Shown: positions 33,082 through 44,249 of the stretch, piece after piece
How positions within the stretch are numbered: position 1 is the stretch's first letter
Layout: each line of letters starts with the position of its first letter
Source of the DNA: Cydia pomonella
Lineage: Eukaryota; Arthropoda; Insecta; Lepidoptera; Tortricidae
Reading direction: 5' to 3'
Length of the DNA: 64,000 nucleotides
NCBI RefSeq assembly: GCF_033807575.1
Contig: NC_084705.1
Coordinates: 18,036,019 to 18,100,018 of the forward strand
The notes under the pieces: model-generated
Database searches by the model: none
What the model was told of the DNA's origin: nothing
What the model saw: the letters and a program-made list of their open reading frames with translations, nothing else
Program-made: the position numbers and the translations under genes

Positions 33082-33180
33082 TTTTTAATACAGTTGCTCA
33101 AAAAGTGCTACTTTACCTTGCTGATTTAACATTCGCAGAGTTGATATTTTTTCGAACGCGTGCTTTTTATTTTCCCAACA
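33082..33180 (+). repeat. dispersed repeat shared with 37731-37810
   Basis: TTTTTAATACAGTTGCTCAA and AAGTGCTACTTTAC, then GTGCTTTTTA, recur in the same order at 37731-37815. Confidence 0.65.
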
Positions 33181-33349
33181 TTTTTCAATTTATATCTGAC
33201 AGTAATCCATACGACCACACCAATTTTTATTTACGTATAGTATATTCACTTAAAATTTAGTTGTATCAAAATAAATTTTTTGGAATGGAAAAGTTTTGGA
33301 ATTCAATGGAAGTCATCGCTGAACGTAGCGTAGTGCTGAATTAACAATA

Positions 33350-34618
33350 CGAGGGCGGTTTGAGAAGTCAGTGACTTTATGTAAAACAAAAATCATTTTA
33401 ACATATAAACTTTTTAATTACAATTCTGAACTCCTTGGTAGCTGGCAGCTTTTTTTTTTTTTTTAAAGGCGCGGCAATAAAAAAGTTGTTGAGGCATATG
33501 TCAAATACGATCGGGAAATTGATGGAAAATGGAGAAAAGCGAATTACTTGTATTAATTATACATTACTTTTTACGTGGAAAAACTATTAAAGAGACTGAA
33601 AACTGTTTAAAAAAATATTATGGGGAATCTGCTCCTTCTCATGGAATGGTACATAAGTGGTTTACAGAATTTCGTTCTGGACGTACCACTACCAATGACG
33701 CAGAACGCTCTGGAAGGCCGATTAAAGTGACCACTGATGATGTCGTGAATAAAGTTCACGATATTGTTTTGGATGACCGTCGAGTGAAGATTCGTGAGAT
33801 AGCTGAAACTGTACACATTTCATCTGAAAGACTTTTTCATATCTTGCATAATATTTTGAATATGAAAAAGCATTCCGCAAGATGGGTGCCGCGTTTGCTG
33901 ACAGCCGATCAAAAACGACTTCGTGAAACAACTTCCGAGGCCAGCATTACTGAGCCAAATTCAAGCGTAATCCTAATGAATTTTTACGTCGATTTATGAC
34001 GGTAGATGAAACGTGGATCCACCATTATACGCCAGAGACGAAAAATCAGTTAAAACAGTGGACTTCTGCTAACGAACGGGCCCCAAAGAAAGCGAAAACC
34101 GTTAATTCGGCAGGAAAGGTAATGGCCACTGTTTTTTGGGACAGCCAAGGGGTTATTTATATAGATTATTTAGAGAAAGGTAAAACAATAAATGGCCCTT
34201 ATTATGCTACTTTGTTGGAAAAATTTAACGCAGAAGTTGTTAAAAAACGGCCACATCTGGCAAAGAAGAAAATCCTTTTTCACCACGACAATGCCCCTGC
34301 ACACTCGTCAGCAGTGGCAACAGCCAAATTAGTATAATTGCGTTACTGTCCCACCCACCTTATTCTCCAGATTTGGCCCCATGTGATTTTTTTTTTAATT
34401 CCCAAACATGAAGAAATGGCTCGGTGTGAAAAGATTTTCATCAAATGAGGAAGTCATAGCTGAAACTGAAGCATATTTTTCAGGGTTTGACAAAAAATTT
34501 TTTTTGAAGGGGATGAAATAACTGGAACATCGTTGGATGAAGTGTATGGAGTTGAAAGGAGATTATGTAGAGAAATAAAACTAAAAAAGGTGAAACAGTT
34601 TTCAATCACCCACCCTCG
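33350..34618 (+). mobile_element. mariner element, full length, inactive
   Basis: The terminal inverted repeats start CGAGGGCGGTTTGA (left) and CGAGGGTGGGTGA (right, inverted), with TA at 33348-33349 and 34619-34620 as target duplication. The length of 1269 bp is usual for mariner. The transposase inside is frame-broken. Confidence 0.9.
33529..34590 (+). pseudogene. mariner transposase, frameshifted
   Basis: The N-terminal DNA-binding part (33529 to about 33935) reads IHYFLRGKTIKETENCLKKY, HGMVHKWFTEFRSG and RSGRPIKVTTDDVV. A frameshift near 33940 leads into the catalytic part: FLRRFMTVDETWIHHYTPET (first Asp) and ILFHHDNAPAHSS (second Asp). A stop at 34335 and another shift precede PPYSPDLAPCDFFF with the third Asp, so the DD34D triad can be traced over three frames. 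The C-terminal piece near 34430-34580 (KRFSSNEEVIAE, then GDYVEK) is also recognisable. Normal mariner transposases are about 345 residues; this copy is dead but only lightly decayed. Confidence 0.9.
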
Positions 34619-34620
34619 TA

Positions 34621-34970
34621 GCATTCAAGTGAAAATTCGTAACTGTTAGGTCTGTAAGTGTACTAATACTCGCGTAACCAATATTTGTTTTATTGTGATT
34701 TTTTGGAAAATGTATTAAACAGTTTTGTGAAGTCTGTTGTTTATTCGTTTTCAGTGCCAAACATACTACTTACTTACAATTGATAAATATTGTAAACCTA
34801 GCTAACAACAAACAATTAAATTTTCTAATATTTTGGCTACTGTTTGGCTTTTGAATGTGTAATCTGATTTATGTTGTTTTTGCATGTTTGTTTCCCAAAG
34901 GTTTAAATAAATAAATAAATGTTAACCAGACTTTAAAACAGTTGCCACCCGAAGCGTCAACATTATCATA
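34621..34970. other. no recognisable feature
   Basis: AT-rich spacer; AAATAAATAAATAAATG at about 34905 may be a residual LINE or SINE tail. Confidence 0.4.
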
Positions 34971-35010
34971 TTGTGTAATAATGTCCTATAATATTTATTT
35001 ATTTATTATT
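34971..35010 (+). mobile_element. SINE tail fragment
   Basis: TTGTGTAATAATGTCCTATA and the TTATTTATTT tail match the last 40 bases of the CGACCGG SINE. It abuts the LINE piece at 35016. Confidence 0.6.
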
Positions 35011-35015
35011 TATTT

Positions 35016-35171
35016 AAAAAGAGCACTTTTGTAACAGCTATTCAGGTATTTAATCATAATCACCTTCCAGCTGATATTAAGGCACTCGAAGGTAACCGAT
35101 TCCGGGTAAAATTGAAAAACTGGTTACTTAATAAATCATTTAATAGTTTAAAAGAATATTTTGAACATTAA
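35016..35171 (+). pseudogene. last 51 residues of a LINE ORF2
   Basis: Reads VTAIQVFNHNHLPADIKALE, then FRVKLKNWLLNKSFNSLKEY and FEH-stop. 'xVFNxLPxxIK..F+.xLK.xLL..xFYSxxEY' is the conserved C-terminal end of Jockey/CR1-type ORF2 proteins. Everything upstream is missing; a 3' UTR-like stretch follows to about 35300. Too short for the usual gene-finding thresholds but clearly transposon-derived. Confidence 0.75.
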
Positions 35172-35309
35172 TTGGTATGTAATTAATTATCTTTGCATGC
35201 TATTTAAGTTTAGTTTATAAGTTATTTAAGTATTGCATACCCGAAATGGGTAACTGTTGGAACTAATAAATTGTATCAGGATTACCATCTACAAATGTAC
35301 ACAGTACTT

Positions 35310-35552
35310 AAATATTATAGGACATTATTACACAAATTGACTAAGTCCCACAGTAAGCTCAATAAGGCTTGTGTTGAGGGTACTTAGACAACGATATATA
35401 TAATATATAAATACTTAAATACATAGAAAACACCCATGACTCAGGAACAAATATCCATGCTCATCACACGAATAAATGCCCTTACCAGGATTTGAACCCG
35501 GGACCATCGGCTTCGTAGGCAGGGCACTACCCACTAGGCCAGACCGGTCGTC
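35310..35552 (-). mobile_element. full-length SINE (CGACCGG family)
   Basis: Minus-strand copy from the ATTATAGGACATTATTACAC tail to the ACCGGTCGTC head. The B box is intact (GGTTCAAATCC on the minus strand). Confidence 0.85.
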
Positions 35553-35640
35553 AACTGCAATAAATCATTCTTATTCTTATTCATATTGTATTGTTATGTG
35601 TACCATTGATATCTTACTCGTATTTCATCTACGCTGTTAC

Positions 35641-35775
35641 TAGGGAATGCAATAACCGGTTTCGGTTACGGTTATGCCCGAAAAATAACCGATAATGATA
35701 TATAATAAGTTTCGGTTATTTTCGAGAAAACATGGTAAATTCGCAGTCGAGTAACTAAAAATAACCGAAAATATA
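35641..35775 (+). mobile_element. possible hAT-type end with ATAACCGGTT words
   Basis: Opens TAGGGAATGCAATAACCGGT, the same first 13 bases as the hAT remnant at 4705, followed by dense 'ATAACCG' and 'CGGTTA' words in both orientations. The right end is unclear, around 35775. No coding part. Confidence 0.45.
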
Positions 35776-35995
35776 GGTACAGAACCCCTTGTGTACATTT
35801 CATTCCATAACGTGACGAGCGTTCGTATTTGCGTTATGTCTATTTTTGTGTGGTATTTTGAACAGCTCGCTTAGCGGAACCTTTTGGAAACTTCTCATAC
35901 AAAATGACACCTAACTCCAATGCGTACGCCACGTCACGCTATCGAACGAAATTTACACTAGGGTGCAGTTTAGGGAACGTGAGTACAAGTCTCCG
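35776..35995. other. no recognisable feature
   Basis: Spacer; nothing supported. Confidence 0.4.
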
Positions 35996-36718
35996 TTTTT
36001 AGGGTTCCGTAGCCAAATGGCAAAAAACGGAACCCTTATAGATTCGTCATGTCCGTCTGTCTGTCCGATTATGTCACAGCCACTTTTTTCCGAAACTATA
36101 AGAGCTATACTGTTCAAACTTGGTAAGTAGATGTATTCTATGAACCGCATTAAGATTTTTACACAAAAATAGAAAAAAACAATAAATTTTGGGGGTTCCC
36201 CATACTTAGAACTGAAACTCAAAAAATCTTTTTTCATCAAACCCATACGTGTGGGGTATCTATGGATAGGTCTTTAAAAATGATATTGAGGTTTCTAATA
36301 TCATTTTTTTCTAAACTGAATAGTTTGCGCGAGAGACACTTCCAAAGTGAAAAAATGTGTGTGTGTGTGTCCCCTGTAACTTCTAAAATAACATAATGAA
36401 AAATAAAAAAAATATATGATATACATTACCATGCAAACTTCCACCAAAACTTGGTTTGAACGAGATCTAGTAAGTAGTTTTTTTTAATACGTCATAAAAT
36501 TTTAAAAAAATTTTTTTTTCATCAAACCCATACGTGTGGGTTATCTTCAAAAATCAAAAAAAAAAACCATGCCACCCAAACCACCAAAAACCACCACCAT
36601 GCAAACCACCACCAAAAATTGGTTTGAACGATATCTAGTAAGTAGTTTTTTTAATACGTCATAAATGGTACGGAACCCTTCATGGGCGAGTCCGACTCGC
36701 ACTTGGCCGCTTTTTTTT
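35996..36718 (-). repeat. GGTTCCG-ended interspersed repeat, copy 1
   Basis: Minus-strand copy, running from AGGGTTCCGTAGCCAAATGG to GACTCGCACTTGGCCGC. It contains GATTCGTCATGTCCGTCTGT, a CATACGTGTGGG segment and GCGCGAGAGACACTTCCAAA. It is longer than the other two copies because its last part is doubled: CATCAAACCCATACGTGTGG occurs near 36231 and 36516, and TTTGAACGA(G/T)ATCTAGTAAG near 36456 and 36624. A very common lepidopteran repeat by recollection; its class is uncertain. Confidence 0.85.
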
Positions 36719-37730
36719 AAATAAAACACAAAACAGAGTATAAGTGAAAATGTGACATAGGACGTGATACAATATTCAATCAAAATATTTCATAAATAAG
36801 GGAAGTATAGTTTCGTTATTAAAGTACACGAATGATAATAATTATAGTCACAGGCGTCACGAGCAAAAAAGGCAGAATTTTAGTCATTATAGAAGATCAA
36901 TTGAAAGAATTTACATAAGTACATTAAACGACCAATATTTTTTGTATTTATGTAATTAATTTTAAGTTGACACACTACTAAGAAAATTATTTATTTATGC
37001 CAAACATAAGCACTTTAATTTAGACGAATACCGCCGTAGCCCGGGTGGCCTGGGCTGTACACAACGAGGGATGCGTGTGAATAGACGTGCACGTGCGCGT
37101 TGTAATATACAGATCCTTATGTTAGACGGCACATCGCTTGCGTGACGTGTGCGTCCACGACTCCAATATTTTAGCTCACGTTGACGTGCACGAAACCAGT
37201 GTCCTTTGGCCTTTATGGCGTCAACTGCGTAAACTGAAGACGCTAATTCGTTTCGAGCTTGTTCAATTTTTCTTTCATAAATGACATCCATTTCAAATTA
37301 TAATAAATAACCGATTCCAATGTTAGCACACGACAACCTGTGCCAAGGCTTAACTAATTCAGATGAAATTAAATTCATATATATAAAAGAGAATAAACAA
37401 AATATCGAACAATTGTGCCCATTGAACCGACAAAAATGTGGATTCAATACTCAAAAACATACGGAACGAACAAAAAGCTTGTTTTTAACAAAGCTCTTGT
37501 ACAGACCAATGCCTGCGTACAAAAGACCCATGCATTTCGCTTTGTGTGTTCCCTCCCTTTGATTTTGAAAATAGGCACTCTTTTGGTAGTGTAGTAGGAT
37601 ATGCATTTTACCATGGAACTGATGGAACATCTGGAACACAAGCCGTTGCTAAAAGGACTTCGACATTGAACCACGAGAAAGGACAACAGATATAAAGATA
37701 AGTCATTGGTATTAGCAATAAGTAAAATCA
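36719..37730. other. unannotated; one curious minus-strand frame
   Basis: A 98-residue minus frame (36995-37291) begins MDVIYERKIEQARNELASSV with a charged N-terminal half; its Arg-rich second half comes from a CG-rich patch (37030-37170). No domain, splice or partner is seen, so I do not call it a gene. The rest is AT-rich. Confidence 0.35.
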
Positions 37731-37810
37731 TTTTTAATACAGTTGCTCAAAAAGTGCTACTTTACGTAGCTGTTTAGCGTGCGGAAAGTTGGATTTCGCG
37801 AACTAGTGCT
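37731..37810 (+). repeat. dispersed repeat shared with 33082-33180
   Basis: TTTTTAATACAGTTGCTCAA onward. It ends exactly where the GGTTCCG-ended repeat begins (GTGCTTTTTAGGGTTCC), suggesting that repeat inserted into it. Confidence 0.65.
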
Positions 37811-38370
37811 TTTTAGGGTTCCGTAGCCAAATGGCAAAAAACGGAACCCTTATAGATTCGTCATGTCATGTCCGTCTGTCTGTCCGATTATGTCACCGCC
37901 ACACTTTTTCCGAAACTATAAGAGCTATACTGTTCAAACTTGGTAAGTAGATGTATTCTATGAACCGCATTAGGATTTTTACACAAAAATAGAAAAAAAA
38001 AACAATAAATTTTGGGGGTTCCCCATACTTAGAACTGAAACTCAAAAAATCTTTTTTCATCAAACCCATACGTGTGGGGTATCTATGGATAGGTCTTCAA
38101 AAATGATATTTAGGTTCCTAATATCATTTTTTTCTAAACTGAATAGTTTGCGCGAGAGACACTTCCAAAGTGAAAAAATGTGTGCCCCCCCTGTAACTTC
38201 TAAAATAACAGAATGAAAAATCTAAAAAAAATATATGATATACATACTACATACCATGCAAACTTCCACCGAAAATTGGTTTGAACGAGATCTAGTAAGT
38301 AGTTTTTTTAATACGTCATAAATGGTACGGAACCCTTCATGGGCGAGTCCGACTCGCACTTGGCCGCTTT
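37811..38370 (-). repeat. GGTTCCG-ended interspersed repeat, copy 2
   Basis: Minus-strand copy with the same order of blocks as copy 1 but without its terminal doubling; about 560 bp. TGTCATGTCCGTC shows a small ATGTC duplication near 37862. Confidence 0.85.
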
Positions 38371-40805
38371 AATTACTTTTCCACTTGTTCCAATTCATGA
38401 CTACTTATTGATGAGTGTGAATATTAGATTCCTTTAAAAGTCGTAATCAACATAAAAACCTACTGTAAATGTAAAAATAATAAATACAAGCATATTTCAT
38501 ATTTTATTACTTACCTCTTCATCTTTATAACACGTTTATTTTTTAATATTGAATATTGAAAAACCATTCGTAATAAGTTGTCTGAAAGGAACGGAATAGC
38601 TGCCGAAACGCCTGTCAAAGAAGAGGCGTTCTTACTGCAAGAATGTTTTAAGTTTCCAAAGGCAACATTCGATATTGTTTTCATACAATTTAAATATACG
38701 ATACACAAATAATCGTAAACAACGATACTTAGGTAATAATAGTATAATAAGTAGTTTATATTAACAATTGTTTCTGTCTTATAGAAGTTATAGAACATGC
38801 ATAAAAAAGTACTTGTTGTTTTTCTTATTTTTTCGCAACTGTATTAAAAAAGTCGTTCGATACACGTGCGGAAATGTCAAGTATAATGACATACTTTCCG
38901 CACTAACATCGAAATGTACTATTATAAGATCGATATCGATATCGAAATATTTGTCGTACAATACAACAAAGGGGCGACTTTGCTATATGTACAATATGTT
39001 TAGATAAAGAACTTGTTTTTATCAGAATTAACAGCATGCCAAATAGAATATAAAACGTCAAGCGGAGTCTATAATGCTCAATAAAGACATCACGAATATT
39101 ATGGTGTGTTAGGATAACGAATAAGAAAGAGTAAAATGAAATTTCATGTATGATGTTGAAATGAAATATGTTTAATATACACATACCCACGAAGAAAACA
39201 AATAGCAGGCAACAACTTGTTATACGATGGACCGAAGTTCAAGACCAAGTTACGCTGCGCCTTTTTTCCTTTCTTTTCATTTTTTAATAAGCTACGCGGC
39301 TACTGTCACATATTTTTTCGAATTTTCCGATCACAATCCGCCCTACTGACGTCAAGAGTAGCGGAAAAGTTGCATTAAATTTAAGTGAAATTTACACGGT
39401 AACATTTCTATCAGAAACATTTCCTGTCGTTAAGGAAATATGTGAAATGTTTCAGAAATTGCCCATCGCTACCTAATACCATAATGGTCAACGTGAGTTC
39501 CATAATGTCCGCCTACAGCGGGCATAGACGTGTGAAGGTGTGTGTTAATACTTAGATGGATAGTGCAGATCGCGAGATGCGGCATCAAGCGCGAGCTGCT
39601 ATGCTAGTAATGGGAAGAGAATCTCACATCGATAGACTGAAAGTACGAAACTACCATTATTGATTGCCGAGAAAATAATATTTTCGGGTTCTTAATTGGG
39701 AAAGATAATGTACATCTACGTGCCTCGAAGACCAGATACCAACGGATCAACGAAATGGCAACTGAAGTTTCTAACTCGCATTCTAGGGTGGATTCGAATC
39801 AGTCATAACGTCATAAGTACATTTATTTCATTCAGGCACTGATTTGCAATATTTAAAGTAAACAAAACAAATATGGTTGACTGGTAGACAATGCCTTAAG
39901 GCATTAAGTCCGTCATTTGTAACTTGTTTGAATTGTGCACTCAAATTTAAATACATACAACAATCGATACCAATCAACAACGAATAGCTTACTCCGCACT
40001 ACTGCGAGCTGCGGTGCGTTGACCCCGCTGGTCTCAGCTTTTTGCTTCCTGTCAAATGTCACCTCATACTTGTCTTGTAATACAACGTGTCTCTACTCTC
40101 TGGACATTGACCGAGATCCCGAGTAGAGTTCCTTCTCAGGAATTTTCTAATATGGTAAATTATTTGATTAGATGAACATAAAAAATATATATTTTAAAAG
40201 TTAAATTAATTCAAATAAATCATCAATAAATAGGAGCATACTGTATCATTCGTTCACAAAAACGATAAGATTAAAGTAACACATGACAGTGTCACGCTTG
40301 TTTAGTGTCATTTTTGAAAAAGAAAAGCCCTAGTGTGGGAGTGCCTGGGTTATGCGGTTCAAAGAGGTTCATCAATTTAATCACCGTGTATCTACATACA
40401 GGCTGTTCCAAGTGTTAAATCTTAAATCAATGATTTCTCCGTTAATACTGTGGCATTTGAAATGAGACTTTTTACGTAGGTTAGAAATACCCTAATTGAC
40501 ACGTCCTATTCATAGATATGTCCAGGAGGTAGAGACATGGTGTATACTGATTGATATACATTTAAAACTTACAATGAGAAAAACTGAACATTTTTAATGA
40601 ATACTCGGTACATATGTATAAGGTCGATGGTTCGTATCGCGAAATACTAGAATAAAAACAACATTTGGCTCATTAATCCCCGAAGCAAGATTGAAAAATT
40701 ATCGGTCTTTGTTTTCCCAGATAACGGTGGGAACACTTTCTAATCACTTTCTTCGGAAGAATAGGCAGATGCCAATGACAGGTAACGAGTTATGTCATCT
40801 GTATA
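38371..40805. other. long stretch without recognisable features
   Basis: AT-rich. Minor items: a hairpin GAAACATTTC / GAAATGTTTC near 39414-39453 and a CGATATCGATATCG tract at 38931. Short frames (38511-38798, 38903-39190, 39935-40126) have no motif. No splice-bounded exon was recognised. Confidence 0.4.
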
Positions 40806-40931
40806 GGCAGCGATTGATAATAAACATAGATGACGAACTAGCTCTGTAAAATGACCCCACACACATTGTGCCAAAGCGGGCGGGGCGTCAACTTTGTGCC
40901 GATGAGCTATCTAGTTCGCAAATGGCGGCCC
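40806..40931 (-). repeat. 126-bp repeat, inverted partner at 1-126
   Basis: Reverse complement of window bases 1-126 with scattered differences; ends GGCGGCCC at 40931. Because this copy is complete, it suggests the partner at base 1 may also start at the window edge. Confidence 0.75.
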
Positions 40932-41489
40932 ATTGTCACAGTCGTAGTAAGAAGTATTAAAATTATATCTTTAATAAAAGACATGCCTTATTGTGCGGAT
41001 AAATGATGTGCTAGTCGTTCCAACAAACATTGGAAAAAATATGGGATTACCATTCACGTATAGTTTAGCTAGGATAATATTATTTTCATTTCTCTTGATC
41101 AAAACAGATTTTCTATGGGGATGATGTTATGCATTTTAAACAATTGTTGATATTAAGAAACTTTCATTTTAAATTTGTGCAGGTTGTAGTTTTGATAATT
41201 TAAATTCGTGATAGTAAATACGAATCGTCGTTGTAGGTGGCGCTTTTTATGTGTACATTTTTACTAAGTCCTGGTATCTCGCTGCTATTTATAACTTCTC
41301 GTTAAATTCGCGGACGGCTGGACCGATTGTGCTAATTTTGATATTGGAATATTTCTAGGTCCAGGGACGGTTTGAACGGTGAAAAAATATGGAAAGAATG
41401 CGAGGAAAATAGTAAAAACAATAATGATATTTTCCCATACAAACTGTTCCTACGACGTTTTCAATACGATTTCTGCATGTTTGCTCTGA
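40932..41489. other. no recognisable feature
   Basis: AT-rich; 'GCGGACGGCTGGACCGATTG' near 41310 and 'ATATTTCTAGGTCC' are probably decayed repeat. Nothing coding. Confidence 0.4.
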
Positions 41490-42001
41490 TCAAGATTAAA
41501 GTCAAAGTCAAAGTCAAAGTCAAAATATTCTTTATTCAAATAGGCCTAGCAACAAGCACTTTTAAATCGTCAAATTTTACAAATATCATCTTAATCTAAA
41601 TATCAGAGCAATTTATTGATGCAGTTATTATTGTTCTAAAAAAAACATTGAACTATTATAGATATGGTAAACTTAATAATAAGAATTTTACAAAAAGATC
41701 GTCAAACATCAAAATTGTATAAAATACTAGTCTAGAACCTTTCTAGAATAAAATCTAAATGTCAAAAAATACGGTATATATATACATTGAATTAACAATT
41801 TCATCATTAATAACATAACAATAAATAATTCATTCTTTACAATCACACTTAATCCCACGGTGTTTCATCATTCATGTAGTCTTGTGTGCTATAATAGGCT
41901 TTAGAGATAAGCTTACGTTTTACATAATTTTTAAATTTACTAACAGACAATTCAGTTATAATATTAGGAAGTTTATTGTAAAATCTTACACACACATTAA
42001 A
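41490..42001 (-). mobile_element. LINE 3' end with (AGTCAA)n tail, minus strand
   Basis: On the minus strand the element runs from 42001 to a hexamer tail of about four AAAGTC/GACTTT units at 41499-41527, preceded by GCCTATTTGAATAAAGAATA. 41849-42001 encodes the last 50 residues of ORF2 (VRFYNKLPNIITELSVSKF and YYSTQDYMNDETPWD-stop), the Jockey/CR1-type C-terminus. The rest is 3' UTR. Confidence 0.8.
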
Positions 42002-42059
42002 ATTGAAATCCAAGATGGCGGGCGTTTTTTTTTTTCATGTTTGATCTAAAATTCGTTAT

Positions 42060-42250
42060 AAAGGTCCTCTCGGATCCTCAGATATCGATTATCATCTTGA
42101 TCGGATGAAAAATTCTGAAATTCAAACCTGCGGAATTTTTTTTATTTTGATTTCAAATTCATAATAAAAGGCCTCTCAGATCCTCAGATATCGGTTTTCA
42201 TCTTGATCAGAGCAAAATATAAAAATCCCAAATGCCAGCTGTTTTTTTCC
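42060..42250 (+). repeat. two ~110-bp degenerate repeat units
   Basis: GGATCCTCAGATATCGATTA..TCATCTTGATC at 42071 and GATCCTCAGATATCGGTTTT..CATCTTGATC at 42179 share flanking 'CCTCTC' and a following 'AATTC/AATCCCAAA' block. Non-coding. Confidence 0.6.
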
Positions 42251-42339
42251 GATTTTGACCTATCAAATTAACATTAATTTCTATCAGACATATTTCTGTG
42301 TAACTTTTAACTTATTAACTAAATATCACAGGTGCCCTA

Positions 42340-42460
42340 TAAGATGAACGATACAATTGACATATCAAACATTCGTCCGCCATTTTGTAATTTCTTGGCA
42401 GGTGAGGCATCGAAGGCACATACCTATTCGGCATTCAGCCACGATTGAAAATTATGTAAA
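42340..42460 (+). repeat. left piece of the CATTCGTCCGCCAT repeat
   Basis: Matches 30248-30338; its right-hand piece is at 43672-43712. The sequence between has been invaded by at least two other elements. Confidence 0.6.
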
Positions 42461-42465
42461 AATAT

Positions 42466-42694
42466 TTTACAGTACATATGGGGCTACTTTATAGCACTAG
42501 TGCGAGAAGTAGCATATTACGTTACTGTGTCGAACATTTAAAGGGCCATATGTACTGTAAAACGTTGTACGATACATGTGCGAATAGGTAATTCGCAACT
42601 CGTGTCGATTTAAAACACTCCCTTCGGTCGTGTTTTAATTTATCGCCACTCGTTTCGAATTTCCTATTTTTCGCACTTGTATCGTAATGTACTA
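42466..42694 (+). repeat. double-hairpin repeat, inverted partner at 16296-16516
   Basis: Contains the hairpin TACAGTACATATGGGGC / GGGCCATATGTACTGTA, and a long imperfect palindrome from CGATACATGTGCGAATAG to TTTTTCGCACTTGTATCG with loop near CCCTTCGGTCG. Confidence 0.8.
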
Positions 42695-42697
42695 TTT

Positions 42698-43590
42698 CAA
42701 CACACTTGCTCAAAACGACGTTTTTATTCCACCGATTTTTGGCTCATAATCCTAGATATTAAACACGCGTGCTTTTTCAGTATATTATAACACTCGTGCT
42801 TTTTCATTATATTATCCGACTGAGTTAAGAAGGTAACTGATTGCTAATAATATGCAGGGAAACGTAGCCTTCTTATTTTGGTCGAGTAATACATTTTTCT
42901 TTAAACAACTATTAGGTTTCAGATGTTAGTTCAAAGAGGTTTTATCACACAAAACATTTTTTAGATTAAATTATCTCGTAAATTACATTAATGAATAAAC
43001 ATGACATTTTATCGATTTGATCTCCATCCATCGAATAGAAATACGAAAATATTAGCTTTTTTATATTTTTTTTATTGGCTGTTTGTCGATTTCGTTCGCG
43101 CCTTTGCTTTGCGCGCGCATTGGAATCGTGCGTAAAAAAAAAACGCGGCAGCCATTTTCCGTACTTGTCATAAAATTGGAATAGTTTGCAGGTTTTTAGT
43201 TTATATATTTAAGAAAATATGATTTTCAAGCATTGAAAATGAAGAACACATAAAATTGATCTTGCCAGTATTGCCAGTAATACTAATAAAGGCAAGAGCC
43301 GAGAACGATAGCCTTTTATTATCAAAATCGGGTGAAAAATAATTGGCGGCATATGAAACTTTTATTCAATGGAAAATCAGCAAAAACGCTCAGTCTTTAT
43401 TGGAAAACGTGTTGGTAGCTTACTTCAATGAACTGGCAAATAAATGCCTACAAGCCTAGCGCGCTTTGGTGCAATTATTCGATGTTAAAACTGTAAGTCA
43501 CCTTTTTGAAAATTGTATTTTTACTGATTTGGCAAAAAAAAAACGAATTTATAAGTTTTGTTTTTTCCTCGCAAGTGTGTTGAAAAACGT
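42698..43590 (+). mobile_element. possible element bounded by AACACACTTGC inverted ends
   Basis: TTTCAACACACTTGC at 42698 is inverted as GCAAGTGTGTTGAAA near 43574. The right side also shares 'AACGTCG' with the left side's 'CGACGTTTT'. It contains the recombinase-like exon remnant (43235-43492). Whether the inverted words are true ends is unproven. Confidence 0.4.
43235..43492 (+). pseudogene. exon remnant resembling a Crypton-type tyrosine recombinase N-terminus
   Basis: One frame reads ENEEHIKIDLASIASNTNK. After a shift the next reads KARAENDSLLLSKSGEK, stop, LAAYETFIQWKISKNAQSLL, ENVLVAYFNELANK, a stop, and ALVQLFDVKT, ending at a consensus splice donor GTAAGT (43493-43498). The pattern 'YxxFxxWK..KN..S..ENVLxAYFxELxxK..P.TLW..YSMLK' before a GTAAGT donor is what I recall for a multicopy arthropod family with a SAM-like core-binding domain and tyrosine integrase. 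One frameshift and two stops mark it dead. No downstream catalytic exon (R..HxxR..Y) was found within about 1 kb. Confidence 0.5.
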
Positions 43591-44249
43591 CGTATGAAAC
43601 GCGTGTGCATCGGTCATTACACACATCGGCTTTCTTATTATTAAACAATTTTAAACATAGACAAAAATATTAAATTATAAACGTCAGTATATTAAAAGTA
43701 AAACTCATTTATGCTACTTGGTTTGTATGAATTGAATAAGTGACATAATTAAAGAAAAAAGCTATAACTCCCTAGGGAGTGCTGCCTTTTTTTTCACATT
43801 CCGTAACTCCCGCGGGAACGAAATAGGCCTTTGTAGCACACCTGCATGGAATAAGATCTTTTTCGAGCAAGTGGGATGATTGATGAAAAATTATTTAGTT
43901 TATCACACTAACATCATTTGTAAACAATCACTCTTAGGACGATCAATAGTCTCTATCGCAATAAGTCACGGAGACCTTACCACGACATTGGCTGCGACGA
44001 AAAATTCAATACGAGAAAGGCAAGTTATAAATATATAAAGCTCAATAATGTTAAAAAGTTTTTGTAGTACTTTGCATCCAAGTTGAAGCTGAAAGTAAGT
44101 AGCCATATTTGAAAGCAGCAGAATTAAAAACAAAAACAGTGACTTCACGAATAATGAGTTGTAAAAACAATCATACCCTTCCCCCCACCTCCCCCCCCCA
44201 CGTCACATAATAATAACTAATACCTATTGTTGCCCTTGAGCCATCCTAG
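43591..44249. other. unannotated; two exact palindromes
   Basis: 43672-43712 is the right piece of the repeat at 30397-30434. ACTCCCTAGGGAGT (about 43768) and CTCCCGCGGGA (about 43807) are palindromes. The rest is unrecognised. Confidence 0.45.

Noticed and set aside
36995..37291. 98-residue minus-strand gene (MDVIYERKIEQ...)
   Set aside because: Only the first half looks protein-like; no domain, splice signals or repeat partner. Kept as unannotated DNA.
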